Below, piece after piece: positions 8,241-16,260 of a stretch of 21,161 bases of DNA. The position numbers and the translations under genes were made by a program. Location: contig JBFIPX010000041.1 in NCBI GenBank assembly GCA_041609895.1, positions 1-21,161 on the forward strand, read 5' to 3'. The notes below the pieces were generated by a model. It was not told the origin of the DNA and made no database searches. It was given only the letters and a program-made list of their open reading frames with translations. The first letter of the stretch is position 1; each line of letters begins with the position of its first letter. Origin of the DNA: JAHHLP01 sp041609895 (lineage in GTDB: Bacteria > Bacteroidota > Rhodothermia > Rhodothermales > JABDKH01).

Positions 8241-10177
8241 GTCGTTTGTTCGGGTCGGCCGCGTCGTCTTTCGTGACATTGGCGGGATTTGGTCTTCTCT
8301 TGGTGGCCCGGACACCGGCCAATGCTCAACCCTCTCTCACGTTAGCGGGAGAGACAGTCATTACCCAGGAGATGATGAGGTCTCACGGGATCACACGCCT
8401 CCACGACATTTTTTGGCTGGTCGATGGAGCTCGACTATCGACTATCGACGACTTCTCCTATACCGCTAACATCAGCGGTGTGGGCCGTTCGGACCAGAAT
8501 TACTGGAGAGTATTTGTCGACGGACTTCCCGAGAATCTGGGCGACTGGGGTGTGCAGAATCTCGATTGGCTTTCGCTTCCTCTACATGACATAGACAGCG
8601 TGAAGGTTGTTGCATCGCCCGGACTCGTGGACGGGCTTCAGGCACCATGGGGTAGAATCGAGATCTGGACCCGACCAGTGGATGAACCACTGGGAGCAAC
8701 CGCAATGTTGATGGCAATCAATGAGACGGGCGATCCGGGACCTTTTCGATACAGTCGGGAAGAACTCCGGCTGGCGAACATCGACAAGAGTGGCCCGGAC
8801 GGAACGGCGGCACTGTCATGGCGCCGCAATGCACTCGCCGTTCGTGCCTCAGGTGCCGTCATGCAGCACATTCCATCGGATGTCGCCGCCTTCTCCCGAA
8901 ATCGGGCAGCCTTCGACACCCCAACCACACCAGAATTGGTGTTGCGATCGCTAGCCCTTTCGGTTCGTCACGAACGAGACGACAGAGAGCACGCCCTGTC
9001 CGTGCGCGCCCTCGATATGGATGACATGCTCTTTCTGAACTCTGTGAGCCGCGAGGTGCCCGCCCAACATCGTTACGCATCGGGGGGCTATCGTTTCCGT
9101 ACAACCACGTCAAAAAGCACTTCGCTTTCTGTCCTTACAAATGTGAGCAAGTTGTCGGTCGAGAACGATGACAGGGCAACCATGAGACCTTTGCGTTGGG
9201 ACGCCCTGCGATGGACTACCTCTGCCCAGTTTTCTTTCGAAAACGACTTAGTTGTCGGTGCATCGATGTTGGTTACTCAAATCGAATCGGATCAAATGCC
9301 GTCCGGAAGCGAGGCTGGTCTCTTGGCGGCGGTCAACATGAGCATTGATCGACCCATGGCAGATTTCTCGGGGTTCCTGTCTACCGATGGGAAGCGCGTG
9401 GGATTCCTCGCCTCCGGTAGACGGACCTTTGCCATTTGGGGTGCGCACTCGCTTGCGGTCGTCGGTGCGGCTACAAGATTGGTCAATGAAGAGATTGGAT
9501 CTTCGGAGTATTGGACCATCAGGGGATTGAGAGTCGATCCGGATACGCCGATCGAGGTTGAAGATGCGGCGGGGGAGGCGTGGTTAGTGTACGCACGAGC
9601 CGACTGGCGCTATTCCTTGGAGAAGTCGTGGTTCTCGGTGGGGGTGAGTCCGCGGGTTATGGTCGACGGCACGATCGAAAGGAACGAGATTCGTTGGGTT
9701 GGTCCTGCTTTCGAGGTTGAGGCCCGCGAGATTGTTCGGCCGACGGGAGGCGTCCTATCGCTTTCGGCGGCTGCCGGCACGCGCTGGGCGAACGGCCGTG
9801 TCGGCGTCCGCGTCGACCGTCGGATCCGATTTGGAGACCGAAGCTATCGATCCATGGACCGTACCATCCCGCAAACGTCGGCGCGACTCAAAGTGGACTA
9901 CGATGTTGCGCCTTCGTTCTGGATTTCGGCGATAGGCTGGTACTATTCCGGAACCACGTGGGAAGACTATGAATCGGCAACGGCGACGACAGACCGCTAC
10001 GCAAGCAGCCTTGGTGAATTCGTCAGGGTCGACCTATCGGCAACGAAAGGATTGTGGCGCAACCAAATTGATTTCTCCGTGAGCCTTCGCAACGTGTTTG
10101 GGTCCGACGTCGTACTGCATCCAATCGGAGCTTTGCTTGATCGTGCTCTATCGGCAAGGCTTCGCGTGGACATCTAG
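8237..10177 (+). CDS. Divergent TonB-dependent-receptor-like outer-membrane protein
   Basis: This 646-residue protein has a signal peptide (about 1-31, ending PANAQ), a plug-like region (about 40-147) and a long strand-rich barrel to the C-terminus. Plug features are FVDGLPEN (normally VLIDGVP), DIDSVKVVASPG (normally IERVEVLKGP) and GRIEIWTRP (normally GVINIVTK). The plug is short, the RG signature is degenerate (ISGVGRSD), no TonB box is clear, and the ending ARLRVDI lacks the typical final aromatic residue. I chose ATG 8237 over an in-frame ATG at 8216 because 8237 gives an ATGA overlap with the barrel gene and a cleaner signal peptide. TonB-dependent import is likely but not certain; the substrate is unknown. 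Cobalamin is a guess from the divergent genes. Confidence 0.78.
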   Translation: MSRLFGSAASSFVTLAGFGLLLVARTPANAQPSLTLAGETVITQEMMRSHGITRLHDIFWLVDGARLSTIDDFSYTANISGVGRSDQNYWRVFVDGLPENLGDWGVQNLDWLSLPLHDIDSVKVVASPGLVDGLQAPWGRIEIWTRPVDEPLGATAMLMAINETGDPGPFRYSREELRLANIDKSGPDGTAALSWRRNALAVRASGAVMQHIPSDVAAFSRNRAAFDTPTTPELVLRSLALSVRHERDDREHALSVRALDMDDMLFLNSVSREVPAQHRYASGGYRFRTTTSKSTSLSVLTNVSKLSVENDDRATMRPLRWDALRWTTSAQFSFENDLVVGASMLVTQIESDQMPSGSEAGLLAAVNMSIDRPMADFSGFLSTDGKRVGFLASGRRTFAIWGAHSLAVVGAATRLVNEEIGSSEYWTIRGLRVDPDTPIEVEDAAGEAWLVYARADWRYSLEKSWFSVGVSPRVMVDGTIERNEIRWVGPAFEVEAREIVRPTGGVLSLSAAAGTRWANGRVGVRVDRRIRFGDRSYRSMDRTIPQTSARLKVDYDVAPSFWISAIGWYYSGTTWEDYESATATTDRYASSLGEFVRVDLSATKGLWRNQIDFSVSLRNVFGSDVVLHPIGALLDRALSARLRVDI

Positions 10178-10198
10178 GTAGCGAATGACGTTTCTCTC

Positions 10199-10924
10199 AT
10201 GAAAGATCGGATTGCCGAAATTGACAATCTCCTTTCGGAGATGGGACGAATGTCAGGCTTAGGGTCAGCGCGGTCTACGTCGCAGCAATCGTTGGGAAAG
10301 AGTGTGCGGCGGTGGATCAGAAGGGTCACTCTCGTATTGGCTGCCATACTCCTGCCGTTCCTGCTTCTTGTCAAAGGGTCGGCGCTACTGTACATCAATG
10401 TTGGTCTGTCGCCATATCTGGCGCTCCTCGGTTCGGCCTCCTTCGTCTTTGTTCTGTTAATGTTGTACACAGGCTTCATTATGCTTCGGCTGACCGGGCG
10501 ATTTCGGTTGTCGGGTCTCACGGGTCGGGCGGTGGCTGTCCTCCTCGTCATATTTTGCGCGTATCTGCTGTTATTTATCTCTGCCGGAAACGTCAAATCG
10601 ACGCAAGTTCAGTCGACGTACACCTCTCTGCATCCGGTGTTGCGGCTGGCTGTCAGCACGTTGGTTTTGGCTGATGGTGACGCGGTGATAACTGACACGC
10701 GGCGGACACCTCAGGACTACGCGAGGATGGGCCTGCCATTGAACGAGCGTTCCCTGCATTTCCGCCAGCCGACCGGGTACGTCCACGCGCTCGACCTTAG
10801 AACGAAGGGTAGAGGAGAACTGCGCAATACGCTTGTCCGCCTGTATTTCCGGCTCATGGGGTTCCGGACCATAAGACACGTCGGAACTGCGGACCACCTA
10901 CACGTGTCGCTAGAAGTCCGTTAG
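10199..10924 (+). CDS. Three-helix membrane protein with C-terminal zinc-peptidase-like HLH motif
   Basis: I do not recognise a named family for the full 241 residues. A cytoplasmic N-terminus of about 40 residues precedes three membrane helices (about 43-66, 74-97 and 111-129). The C-terminal 110 residues are soluble and likely lie outside the inner membrane. They carry SLHFRQPTGYVHALDL (185-200) and end with ADHLHVSL (231-238). The order His ... His-x2-Asp ... His-x-His recalls M15/D-Ala-D-Ala peptidase folds, where H, D and the last HxH bind zinc, but the usual SxHxxGxAxD spacing is not matched, so this is a hypothesis. If right, it would be an anchored wall enzyme. It starts 21 bases after the receptor gene on the same strand and may belong to that transcript. 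Confidence 0.7.
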   Translation: MKDRIAEIDNLLSEMGRMSGLGSARSTSQQSLGKSVRRWIRRVTLVLAAILLPFLLLVKGSALLYINVGLSPYLALLGSASFVFVLLMLYTGFIMLRLTGRFRLSGLTGRAVAVLLVIFCAYLLLFISAGNVKSTQVQSTYTSLHPVLRLAVSTLVLADGDAVITDTRRTPQDYARMGLPLNERSLHFRQPTGYVHALDLRTKGRGELRNTLVRLYFRLMGFRTIRHVGTADHLHVSLEVR

Positions 10925-10971
10925 AGTTTGACGCGACTAATCGGAAGAATACATGTGCGGTTCGACGCGTC

Positions 10972-13900
10972 TTATTCAGTCGAGCCAGATGGATCGTCGT
11001 CGAGCGTCTTCTGCTTTTTCTCAAGCAGGGGGAGGACACGTTTGTATTCTGATTCGATCAATTGAACCTGATCGTGGAGATTGATCTCGGTCTTTTTGCC
11101 TGCGCTCGCAGATTGCAGGTCTCCGCATAGGTCGGACAGTCTTCCAAGCCCTATCTGCCCTGACGAGCTTTTCATCTTGTGGGCTACCGACTTCAACGCA
11201 CCGCGGTCTCCGGCTGCAAGGTGACGTCTCATTTCCGTCAGTAGTGATGGGGTCAGGTCGACGTAGCTGCCGATCAGATCGGAGAGAAACTCGGGGTCGT
11301 CCTCTCCAAAAAGGGTTAGATCTTCTTCATCCATGGGTGGAGCCTCCGGATGAGGCGGGACGATGGACTGTTGAGCGCTCGGTGGTGCACCAGTCGATTC
11401 TTGTGCGCTCTTGTCGGCGGTTGTTGAGGGAGCGCGGCCGTTATTTGGACTGCACTTGCTCAGAGCCTCGGCAACCTGGTCGAGTCGAACCGGCTTGGAA
11501 AGGTAGTCGTCCATTCCGGCTCGGAGGCACTCTTCCCGGTCACTTGCCTGGGCATCTGCTGTAACAGCGACAATACGCGGACGCTCCTCGGGCGAGTACT
11601 GCTTGCACAGCTGGCGAGTTGCCTCTAGACCATCCATCTCAGGCATCTGAACGTCCATGAGAATAACGTCGTACTTCACATGGCGTACGGCGACGAGCGC
11701 CTCCATTCCGTTTGCCACGACGTCGGCTTCATATCCAAGGCGTTCGAGAAGCCTCAGGGCGACCTTTTGGTTAATCAGGTTGTCTTCAGCCAGGAGAATC
11801 TTCAGTGGCCACTCGGTCGCCATCCTCGTGTCGAGGTGTCGTTTGGCCTTTGATTCGGACTTGACGTCGGTTGAGGCATCGAACAGCGCCAGTAAGCTGT
11901 CTCGAAGCTGACCGTGTTTGACGGGCTTCTTCAGGAGCCTGTTGACGATGCCCTTGTTCGTAATTCGATGGCCGACCGGAGACATCAGAATGATCGGCAG
12001 GCGCTCGCTAGTGTGCTTCTCCCTGATTCTTTCGGCGAGCGTCAGCCCACTAATTTCCGGCATCTCAAGGTCAATCAGAGCGAAATCAAAAGATTCGCCG
12101 GAGCCAAGTCGGGCGATCGCCTCTGTGCCGGATCCTACGGCGATGGGCTGGAGGCCCCAGCGGTCCATGACGGTGGACAGAATCCTGCGGTTTGTTGAGT
12201 TGTCGTCGACGATCAGGACGCGCTTGCCGTCGAGGGCTTGCTGCTTGCCATTAAGATTGAGCTGATTGTCGTTCGGCGCAGCGGCCACGGGAAATGCGAA
12301 ATGGAACGTGGATCCCTTCCCGGGTGCGCTGTCCACCCAGATGGTGCCGCCCATCAGGTTGACTAGTTTCTTCGAGATAGCAAGTCCGAGACCGGTACCC
12401 CCATACTTTCGGGTTGTCGATGCGTCGACCTGCGAAAAGGCCTTGAACAGTCGCGCGTGTCGCTCCGGATCGATTCCGATACCGCTGTCGTGAACGCTGA
12501 AATGTAGTGCGTATTCGTGGTCTGCCCGCGCTTCGGCATCCAGATTGACGACAATCTCGCCCTTCTTGGTGAACTTGACTGCGTTTGAAACGAGGTTGAC
12601 GAGAATCTGTCGAACCCGGGTAACGTCTCCCAGTACGAGATCCGGAACGCGCGCACCAAGCTCGTATGCAAGCTCGAGCTTCTTCTCGGCGGCCTTGGCG
12701 GACAGCAGTTCGAGTGCTTCCTCGATGCACGTTCGGGGAGAGAACGGACTCTTCTCGAATTCGATGCGGCCAGCCTCGATCTTTGAGAAGTCGAGGATAT
12801 CGTTGATGATCGCGAGGAGGGACTCTCCGCTGACGCGGATCGTCTCGACATAGTCGCGTTGCTCCGGAGTCAAATCCAGGTCCCGCAGGAGGCTGGTCAT
12901 TCCGATAACCGCATTCATCGGTGTTCGGATTTCATGACTCATGTTGGCGAGAAACTCGCCTTTGGCACGGGTAGCCGCCTCTGCCTCAAACTTGGCTTTC
13001 TCCAGCGCCTTGACGGTCTGAGCAAGTTCACGCGCTTGTTTCTTCAGTGCAGCCTCAGCGCGCTTTCGATCGGTGATGTCCTCGATCGTGCCTTCGTAGT
13101 ACTTGACTTTGCCGTCCTCATCCAGCACAGCATTAGCGTTCTCCCGGACGTAGAGGGCGGTGTTGTCGCGGCACATCCAGGCGGTTTCGTAGCCACGAAC
13201 CTCGCCGGTCGCCTCGAGCGTCTCTTCAAAGCGTTGGCGAGCCTGCGGGTTGAGTAGTCCGCTCTTCTTCAGGTTCTTGGCAAGCAGCTCATCGGCCGAG
13301 GAATAGCCAAGCATCTTTACCAAGGCGGCATTTGCGGCCAACAGCTGTCCGTCGGGCGCGACCCGATAAATACCGGCAGGTACGTTGTCGAACAACGCCT
13401 TGTAGCGTCGTTCACTTCGCTGGGCAGCCTCCGCAGCCTCGGCGAACTTCATGCGCGCCTCTTCCGCTTCCTTGAATGCCCGTTCGGATTCCGACAGCGC
13501 TTTCGCGAGTTCCACACTACGCTCTTCATGTTCGAGGCTCGTCATGTGACGTTTGACCTCGCGCAAGCGAGCAAGGTGGATGAGCGTGGACAACAGGGCC
13601 GCACCAAGAAGCGCAAATCCAAAGTGCATCCAGGTGTCATTGTCCGCAGCATGCCGAACGACATCGATCCATCCGACGATAATCAACGCAATCGTCGCAC
13701 TGAACCACCGGCTCGAGAAGATCAGGAAGCCCGCAGCAATGGCTACCAGAATCAGGTTTGTTGTCTGTCGCGGCTCGGGATAGAAATGAAGGTGTACTAC
13801 CGACGTGACCAAGCCTATCACGACTACAAGTACGCTAAGGGGATGGGCCCATTGCTCAAGGTCGAACCTTTGAAGCAGAAGCGATAGTCCAATGAGTACT

Positions 13901-14070
13901 ACAGATCCGCCGGCGGCGAGCGGTGTCAATACCCAAACGGATTCAGCATCGAGGACAAATACGAACAGTACGGACAGCGTGGCCAGCAGTACGCCCAGTA
14001 CGATCGCGGACGGACGGATGTGCTGGTAAGCCGAATCGCGTAAGGCTATCGAAATGGATTCGTCGGACAA
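10972..14070 (-). CDS. BarA-like hybrid histidine kinase: membrane region, PAS, HisKA, HATPase, two receivers, HPt
   Basis: The 1032 residues form an entire phosphorelay in one inner-membrane protein. About six helices span 21-166. A charged coiled coil (168-222) leads to a PAS sensor (about 222-338). HisKA has H379 in SHEIRTP; the ATPase domain has NLVSNAVKF (492-500), DSGIG (528-532) and GGTGLGL (557-563). Receiver 1 (about 615-732) has D667 in LIDLEMP; receiver 2 (about 756-873) has D806 in MDVQMP, T837 and K859. A linker precedes the HPt, with H964 in SVAHKMKSSS. Phosphate should pass H379 to D806 (or D667), then H964, then to an outside regulator. None is encoded here, so its target is unknown. 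The start is TTG 14070, the only candidate after an in-frame stop at 14104-14106. It converges on the 241-residue gene. Confidence 0.93.
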   Translation of the reverse strand: MSDESISIALRDSAYQHIRPSAIVLGVLLATLSVLFVFVLDAESVWVLTPLAAGGSVVLIGLSLLLQRFDLEQWAHPLSVLVVVIGLVTSVVHLHFYPEPRQTTNLILVAIAAGFLIFSSRWFSATIALIIVGWIDVVRHAADNDTWMHFGFALLGAALLSTLIHLARLREVKRHMTSLEHEERSVELAKALSESERAFKEAEEARMKFAEAAEAAQRSERRYKALFDNVPAGIYRVAPDGQLLAANAALVKMLGYSSADELLAKNLKKSGLLNPQARQRFEETLEATGEVRGYETAWMCRDNTALYVRENANAVLDEDGKVKYYEGTIEDITDRKRAEAALKKQARELAQTVKALEKAKFEAEAATRAKGEFLANMSHEIRTPMNAVIGMTSLLRDLDLTPEQRDYVETIRVSGESLLAIINDILDFSKIEAGRIEFEKSPFSPRTCIEEALELLSAKAAEKKLELAYELGARVPDLVLGDVTRVRQILVNLVSNAVKFTKKGEIVVNLDAEARADHEYALHFSVHDSGIGIDPERHARLFKAFSQVDASTTRKYGGTGLGLAISKKLVNLMGGTIWVDSAPGKGSTFHFAFPVAAAPNDNQLNLNGKQQALDGKRVLIVDDNSTNRRILSTVMDRWGLQPIAVGSGTEAIARLGSGESFDFALIDLEMPEISGLTLAERIREKHTSERLPIILMSPVGHRITNKGIVNRLLKKPVKHGQLRDSLLALFDASTDVKSESKAKRHLDTRMATEWPLKILLAEDNLINQKVALRLLERLGYEADVVANGMEALVAVRHVKYDVILMDVQMPEMDGLEATRQLCKQYSPEERPRIVAVTADAQASDREECLRAGMDDYLSKPVRLDQVAEALSKCSPNNGRAPSTTADKSAQESTGAPPSAQQSIVPPHPEAPPMDEEDLTLFGEDDPEFLSDLIGSYVDLTPSLLTEMRRHLAAGDRGALKSVAHKMKSSSGQIGLGRLSDLCGDLQSASAGKKTEINLHDQVQLIESEYKRVLPLLEKKQKTLDDDPSGSTE

Positions 14071-14515
14071 CGTACCGGTACTAGCTGTGGTTGAGGGGAA
14101 CGATTACGATTTGATCGCCGGTTTTTGTCTTTCCCCAAGGGTCTGAAGGCTGCTGACCTGCCATACATGGTTATCGGCGCCAAATCCAAGCTCCTAAAGA
14201 TGTCGAACTCGCTTATTCAGCCGGAGCTTGACGCGTGCGGGAGAGATCTCACGTCACTTCTTTTATCTCAAAGCCTCGACAGTTCAGACCGCAGGATCCG
14301 CTCCCTCATTTATACGGAACGATCATTCGCCGGCTGGGTAGGAAAGCGCGAACGAGGCAGCTTGGCTCAAATCCGAAACCAGTCGGCCGAGACCCACGCG
14401 GCTTCCGCATAATCAGAGGCAACGGGCGCCGAAATTTCCAAATCCGGTTTGACATAGCATGCAGTGCTGACGAGGTGGCAGTCCCACCGGGCGAAACCTT
14501 CCTGGAGGTCTCGTC
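14071..14515. other. 445-base intergenic region between the divergent kinase and HNH genes
   Basis: This stretch should hold the promoters of both flanking genes, though I find no convincing -33 TTG / -7 TAnnTTTG pair of the Bacteroidota type. I see no tRNA signature. One plus-strand frame is open from TTG 14125 to 14412 (an ATG lies at 14167), encoding up to 95 residues; its codon third positions are only mildly GC-rich and the product matches nothing I know, so I do not call it a gene. The last 50 bases form the folded HNH leader described separately. Confidence 0.6.
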
Positions 14516-14516
14516 A
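14468..14516 (+). promoter_or_regulatory. Predicted folded 5' leader that masks the HNH gene's SD and start codon
   Basis: TGACGAG (14468-14474) is an exact reverse complement of CTCGTCA (14510-14516), whose final A is the first base of the ATG. Inside this 7-pair closing stem lie two hairpins: GTGG/CCAC (14475-14478 with 14484-14487, loop CAGTC) and CCTT/GAGG (14497-14500 with 14505-14508, one T-G pair, loop CCTG). The second contains most of the Shine-Dalgarno GGAGG. The result is a three-way junction with CGGGCGAAA unpaired between the hairpins. Such a fold would block initiation. I see the pairing directly; that it forms in the cell, and whether it answers a ligand or protein, is inference. 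It matches no riboswitch class that I know. Confidence 0.4.
14504..14508 (+). promoter_or_regulatory. Shine-Dalgarno sequence of the HNH gene
   Basis: GGAGG lies seven bases before the ATG at 14516, ideal spacing. Most genes in this window lack so clear a site, so it supports this start and makes the overlap with the leader hairpin notable. Confidence 0.8.
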
Positions 14517-15016
14517 TGAACGGCCACGTGCTCGTATTGAATCGCGACTACAGTGCGGTGACGATCTGCAGTGTCAAGCGCGCCATGATCTTGCTGCACC
14601 TGAGGAAAGTTGAGCTGGTCGAGGCCTTGAGCGGCCGTTATGTACGGACGACGTCCACTCATCATCCGTGGCCGAGCGTCATTCGGCTGAACCTGTACAT
14701 CCGCGTTCCGTATCGACGCATCATGCTGACCCGGAAGAATGTCATACGACGGGATGGCTTCCGCTGCCAGTATTGTCATTCGAGGGATCGGCTGACAATA
14801 GATCACGTACTTCCCAAGTCACGCGGAGGCAAGGACAGTTGGGAGAATCTGGTGGCTGCGTGCGTGCCGTGCAACAATCGAAAGGGTAATCGAACTCCGG
14901 ATGAGGCCCGGATGCAGCTCGCTCGAAAACCCTTCAGACCGTCACATGTCATGTTCATTCGGGACTACGTCGAGTCGGTCGACGATTGCTGGAAGCCGTA
15001 CCTGTTTCTTGCGTGA
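14516..15016 (+). CDS. HNH endonuclease family protein
   Basis: The 166-residue product has a C-terminal HNH nuclease domain: C84-x2-C87 and C116-x2-C119 form a structural zinc knuckle pair, DHVLPKSRGG (96-105) holds the catalytic His97, and Asn111 and CNNRKG complete the fold, which cuts DNA by a beta-beta-alpha metal site. The N-terminal 70 residues (VLVLNRDYSAVTICSVKRA) are the conserved leader of a stand-alone HNH family found in Bacteroidota and Cyanobacteria, whose task is not settled. It is far too short to be IscB or Cas9 and has no RuvC motif. There are no mobile-element neighbours. The next gene starts five bases after its stop, so the two are likely co-transcribed. Confidence 0.9.
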   Translation: MNGHVLVLNRDYSAVTICSVKRAMILLHLRKVELVEALSGRYVRTTSTHHPWPSVIRLNLYIRVPYRRIMLTRKNVIRRDGFRCQYCHSRDRLTIDHVLPKSRGGKDSWENLVAACVPCNNRKGNRTPDEARMQLARKPFRPSHVMFIRDYVESVDDCWKPYLFLA

Positions 15017-15021
15017 TAGAT

Positions 15022-15561
15022 ATGGAGAAACTGCAACCGAGCCGATTTCAACGGCTGCTGGCAAAGGCGTCGTGGTTGGTGCCCGCCGGTCTTTTGATTC
15101 TCGCCGTGAACCAGGCAAATGTAGCTTCGGACGTCTTCGAGACGCTACGTGACGGTGAAGCGGCAGTCGCAACCGTGACTGAATACGAGAGAATCGATCG
15201 CGCGGACGTGACGTACGGTTATGTCAGCCTCTTGGTGGAGCTCCAGGATGGTTCGGTTCTGACGCGGGAGAAGATGTCACTGCCCCACAGCCTTATGCAG
15301 CAGCTTGAGGGACAAGAGACGCTCGACGTACGGATACTTTCCGACGCTGATCAGAACATCGTCATAGCGACAGTCGCTTCTACGCAGTGGAAGATTGCGG
15401 CAATTCAGTCAGGGATATCGCTGCTGGCGGGGATACTGGCGCTCGTGGCGGTCATGGCATGGAATAAGTCGCTGACGAAAAGGTCGATTTCCCATTCCAC
15501 CTCGCAATCGGACAAGGCCGAATTAGTGTTCGAGAGCGCCGTCACTGAGGACCGCCTCTGA
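15022..15561 (+). CDS. DUF3592-like protein with two membrane helices
   Basis: The 179 residues hold a membrane helix at about 15-32, an extracytoplasmic strand-rich domain at about 40-120, and a second helix at about 124-146, followed by a polar cytoplasmic tail. The layout, with GEAAVATVTEYERID and YVSLLVELQDGS, resembles DUF3592 membrane proteins, a family of unknown function. I chose ATG 15022 over an in-frame start at 14986 that lies inside the HNH gene. The five-base gap from the HNH stop suggests one transcript, though no functional link between a nuclease and this membrane protein is obvious. Confidence 0.75.
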   Translation: MEKLQPSRFQRLLAKASWLVPAGLLILAVNQANVASDVFETLRDGEAAVATVTEYERIDRADVTYGYVSLLVELQDGSVLTREKMSLPHSLMQQLEGQETLDVRILSDADQNIVIATVASTQWKIAAIQSGISLLAGILALVAVMAWNKSLTKRSISHSTSQSDKAELVFESAVTEDRL

Positions 15562-15623
15562 CGGGCGCAGATCTCGGCGAAAGCAGCGACTTGCCACGAC
15601 TCTCTTTGCTATGAAGTCTCGCC

Positions 15624-16160
15624 TTACGCTGTGAAGTCGAAGGGCGAAGTGGCAGCGCCGCCAACGGCAAACAACATTCCAATTGCCAGGCCGATCAGCA
15701 GATACACGACGAAGCCGACAATGATCGTCAGGAAGGTCTTGCCGTTACTCAGATCAAGGCCTTGGCGAATCCCGATGAATGCGGCGGCGAGGCTCCAGAT
15801 CGCTCCGACAAGTGCGCCGAAGCAGGGGATAATGCCAAGCATTTGGGGCGCATACGCGAAGCCGATGACGCGCAGCATCTCACCCATGTCGGCCTCACCG
15901 CCGAAGAACTTCGTTCCGATGAAGTATGTCAGGAACGACCAGATGACCCAACCGGCAAAGACGCTAATCACGGAGCTGAAAAATGGACCGAACGTCGTCG
16001 AATCGTTCATATAGCTTGTGCCGATCACACTTCCGATTCCGCCCATAATGGCTACAATCAGAACGACAAGGGCTGCCTGGCCCGTGGCTCCCTCGTCGTG
16101 TTCGATGGATTCGAATGTTGCGACATCGAGTTTGAACACTCCAATCAGGCGGTCACGCAT
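15624..16160 (-). CDS. Yip1-family multi-pass membrane protein
   Basis: The 178-residue product begins with a short cytoplasmic segment (MRDRLIGVFKLDVATFESIE) followed by about five membrane helices (near 28-48, 62-83, 96-111, 113-132 and 143-167). This start, the helix count, and FAYAPQMLGIIPCFG with GIRQGLDLSNGK near the end match bacterial Yip1-domain proteins, small inner-membrane proteins of unclear role. The ATG at 16160 is preceded by GGAGG with eight bases of spacing, so I reject the longer GTG start at 16178, which would place the SD inside the gene. It converges on the DUF3592-like gene with 62 bases between the stops; I see no strong terminator hairpin there. Confidence 0.85.
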   Translation of the reverse strand: MRDRLIGVFKLDVATFESIEHDEGATGQAALVVLIVAIMGGIGSVIGTSYMNDSTTFGPFFSSVISVFAGWVIWSFLTYFIGTKFFGGEADMGEMLRVIGFAYAPQMLGIIPCFGALVGAIWSLAAAFIGIRQGLDLSNGKTFLTIIVGFVVYLLIGLAIGMLFAVGGAATSPFDFTA

Positions 16161-16168
16161 CTGGCTTT

Positions 16169-16173
16169 CCTCC
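16169..16173 (-). promoter_or_regulatory. Shine-Dalgarno sequence of the Yip1-family gene
   Basis: On the minus strand this reads GGAGG, eight bases before the ATG at 16160. It decides the start in favour of that ATG over the GTG at 16178. Confidence 0.75.
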
Positions 16174-16260
16174 AACACTGCGGTTGTAACGAGAGAATAT
16201 CAGCTAGATATGCATTCGATAGCTATCTCGCAACCGGAACTGAGGACAGGACCGCGTCAT

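Noticed and set aside
12251..12851. Two minus-strand frames of about 160 codons within the histidine kinase gene
   Set aside because: They are other frames of the same strand across the HisKA-ATPase coding region, which is clearly the real frame.
14125..14412. Open frame of up to 95 codons before the HNH gene
   Set aside because: The start is TTG, there is no SD, codon third positions are only mildly GC-rich, and the product resembles nothing I know. It may be chance.
14467..14510. Hammerhead-ribozyme-like core order: CTGACGA, then GAAA, then GTC after a hairpin
   Set aside because: The strings occur in the right order and stem III would form, but no stem I can be drawn between the bases before CTGACGA and those after GTC, and stem II would have only one pair next to the core. 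The competing 7-pair stem explains the region better.
14516..15016. IscB/OMEGA-type RNA-guided nuclease with an upstream guide RNA
   Set aside because: The protein is only 166 residues, lacks RuvC motifs and a bridge helix, and no transposon ends or long structured RNA adjoin it.
16218..16227. Perfect 10-base palindrome GATAGCTATC upstream of the Yip1-family gene
   Set aside because: About twenty 10-base palindromes are expected by chance in a window of this size, and no second copy or other signal supports it.
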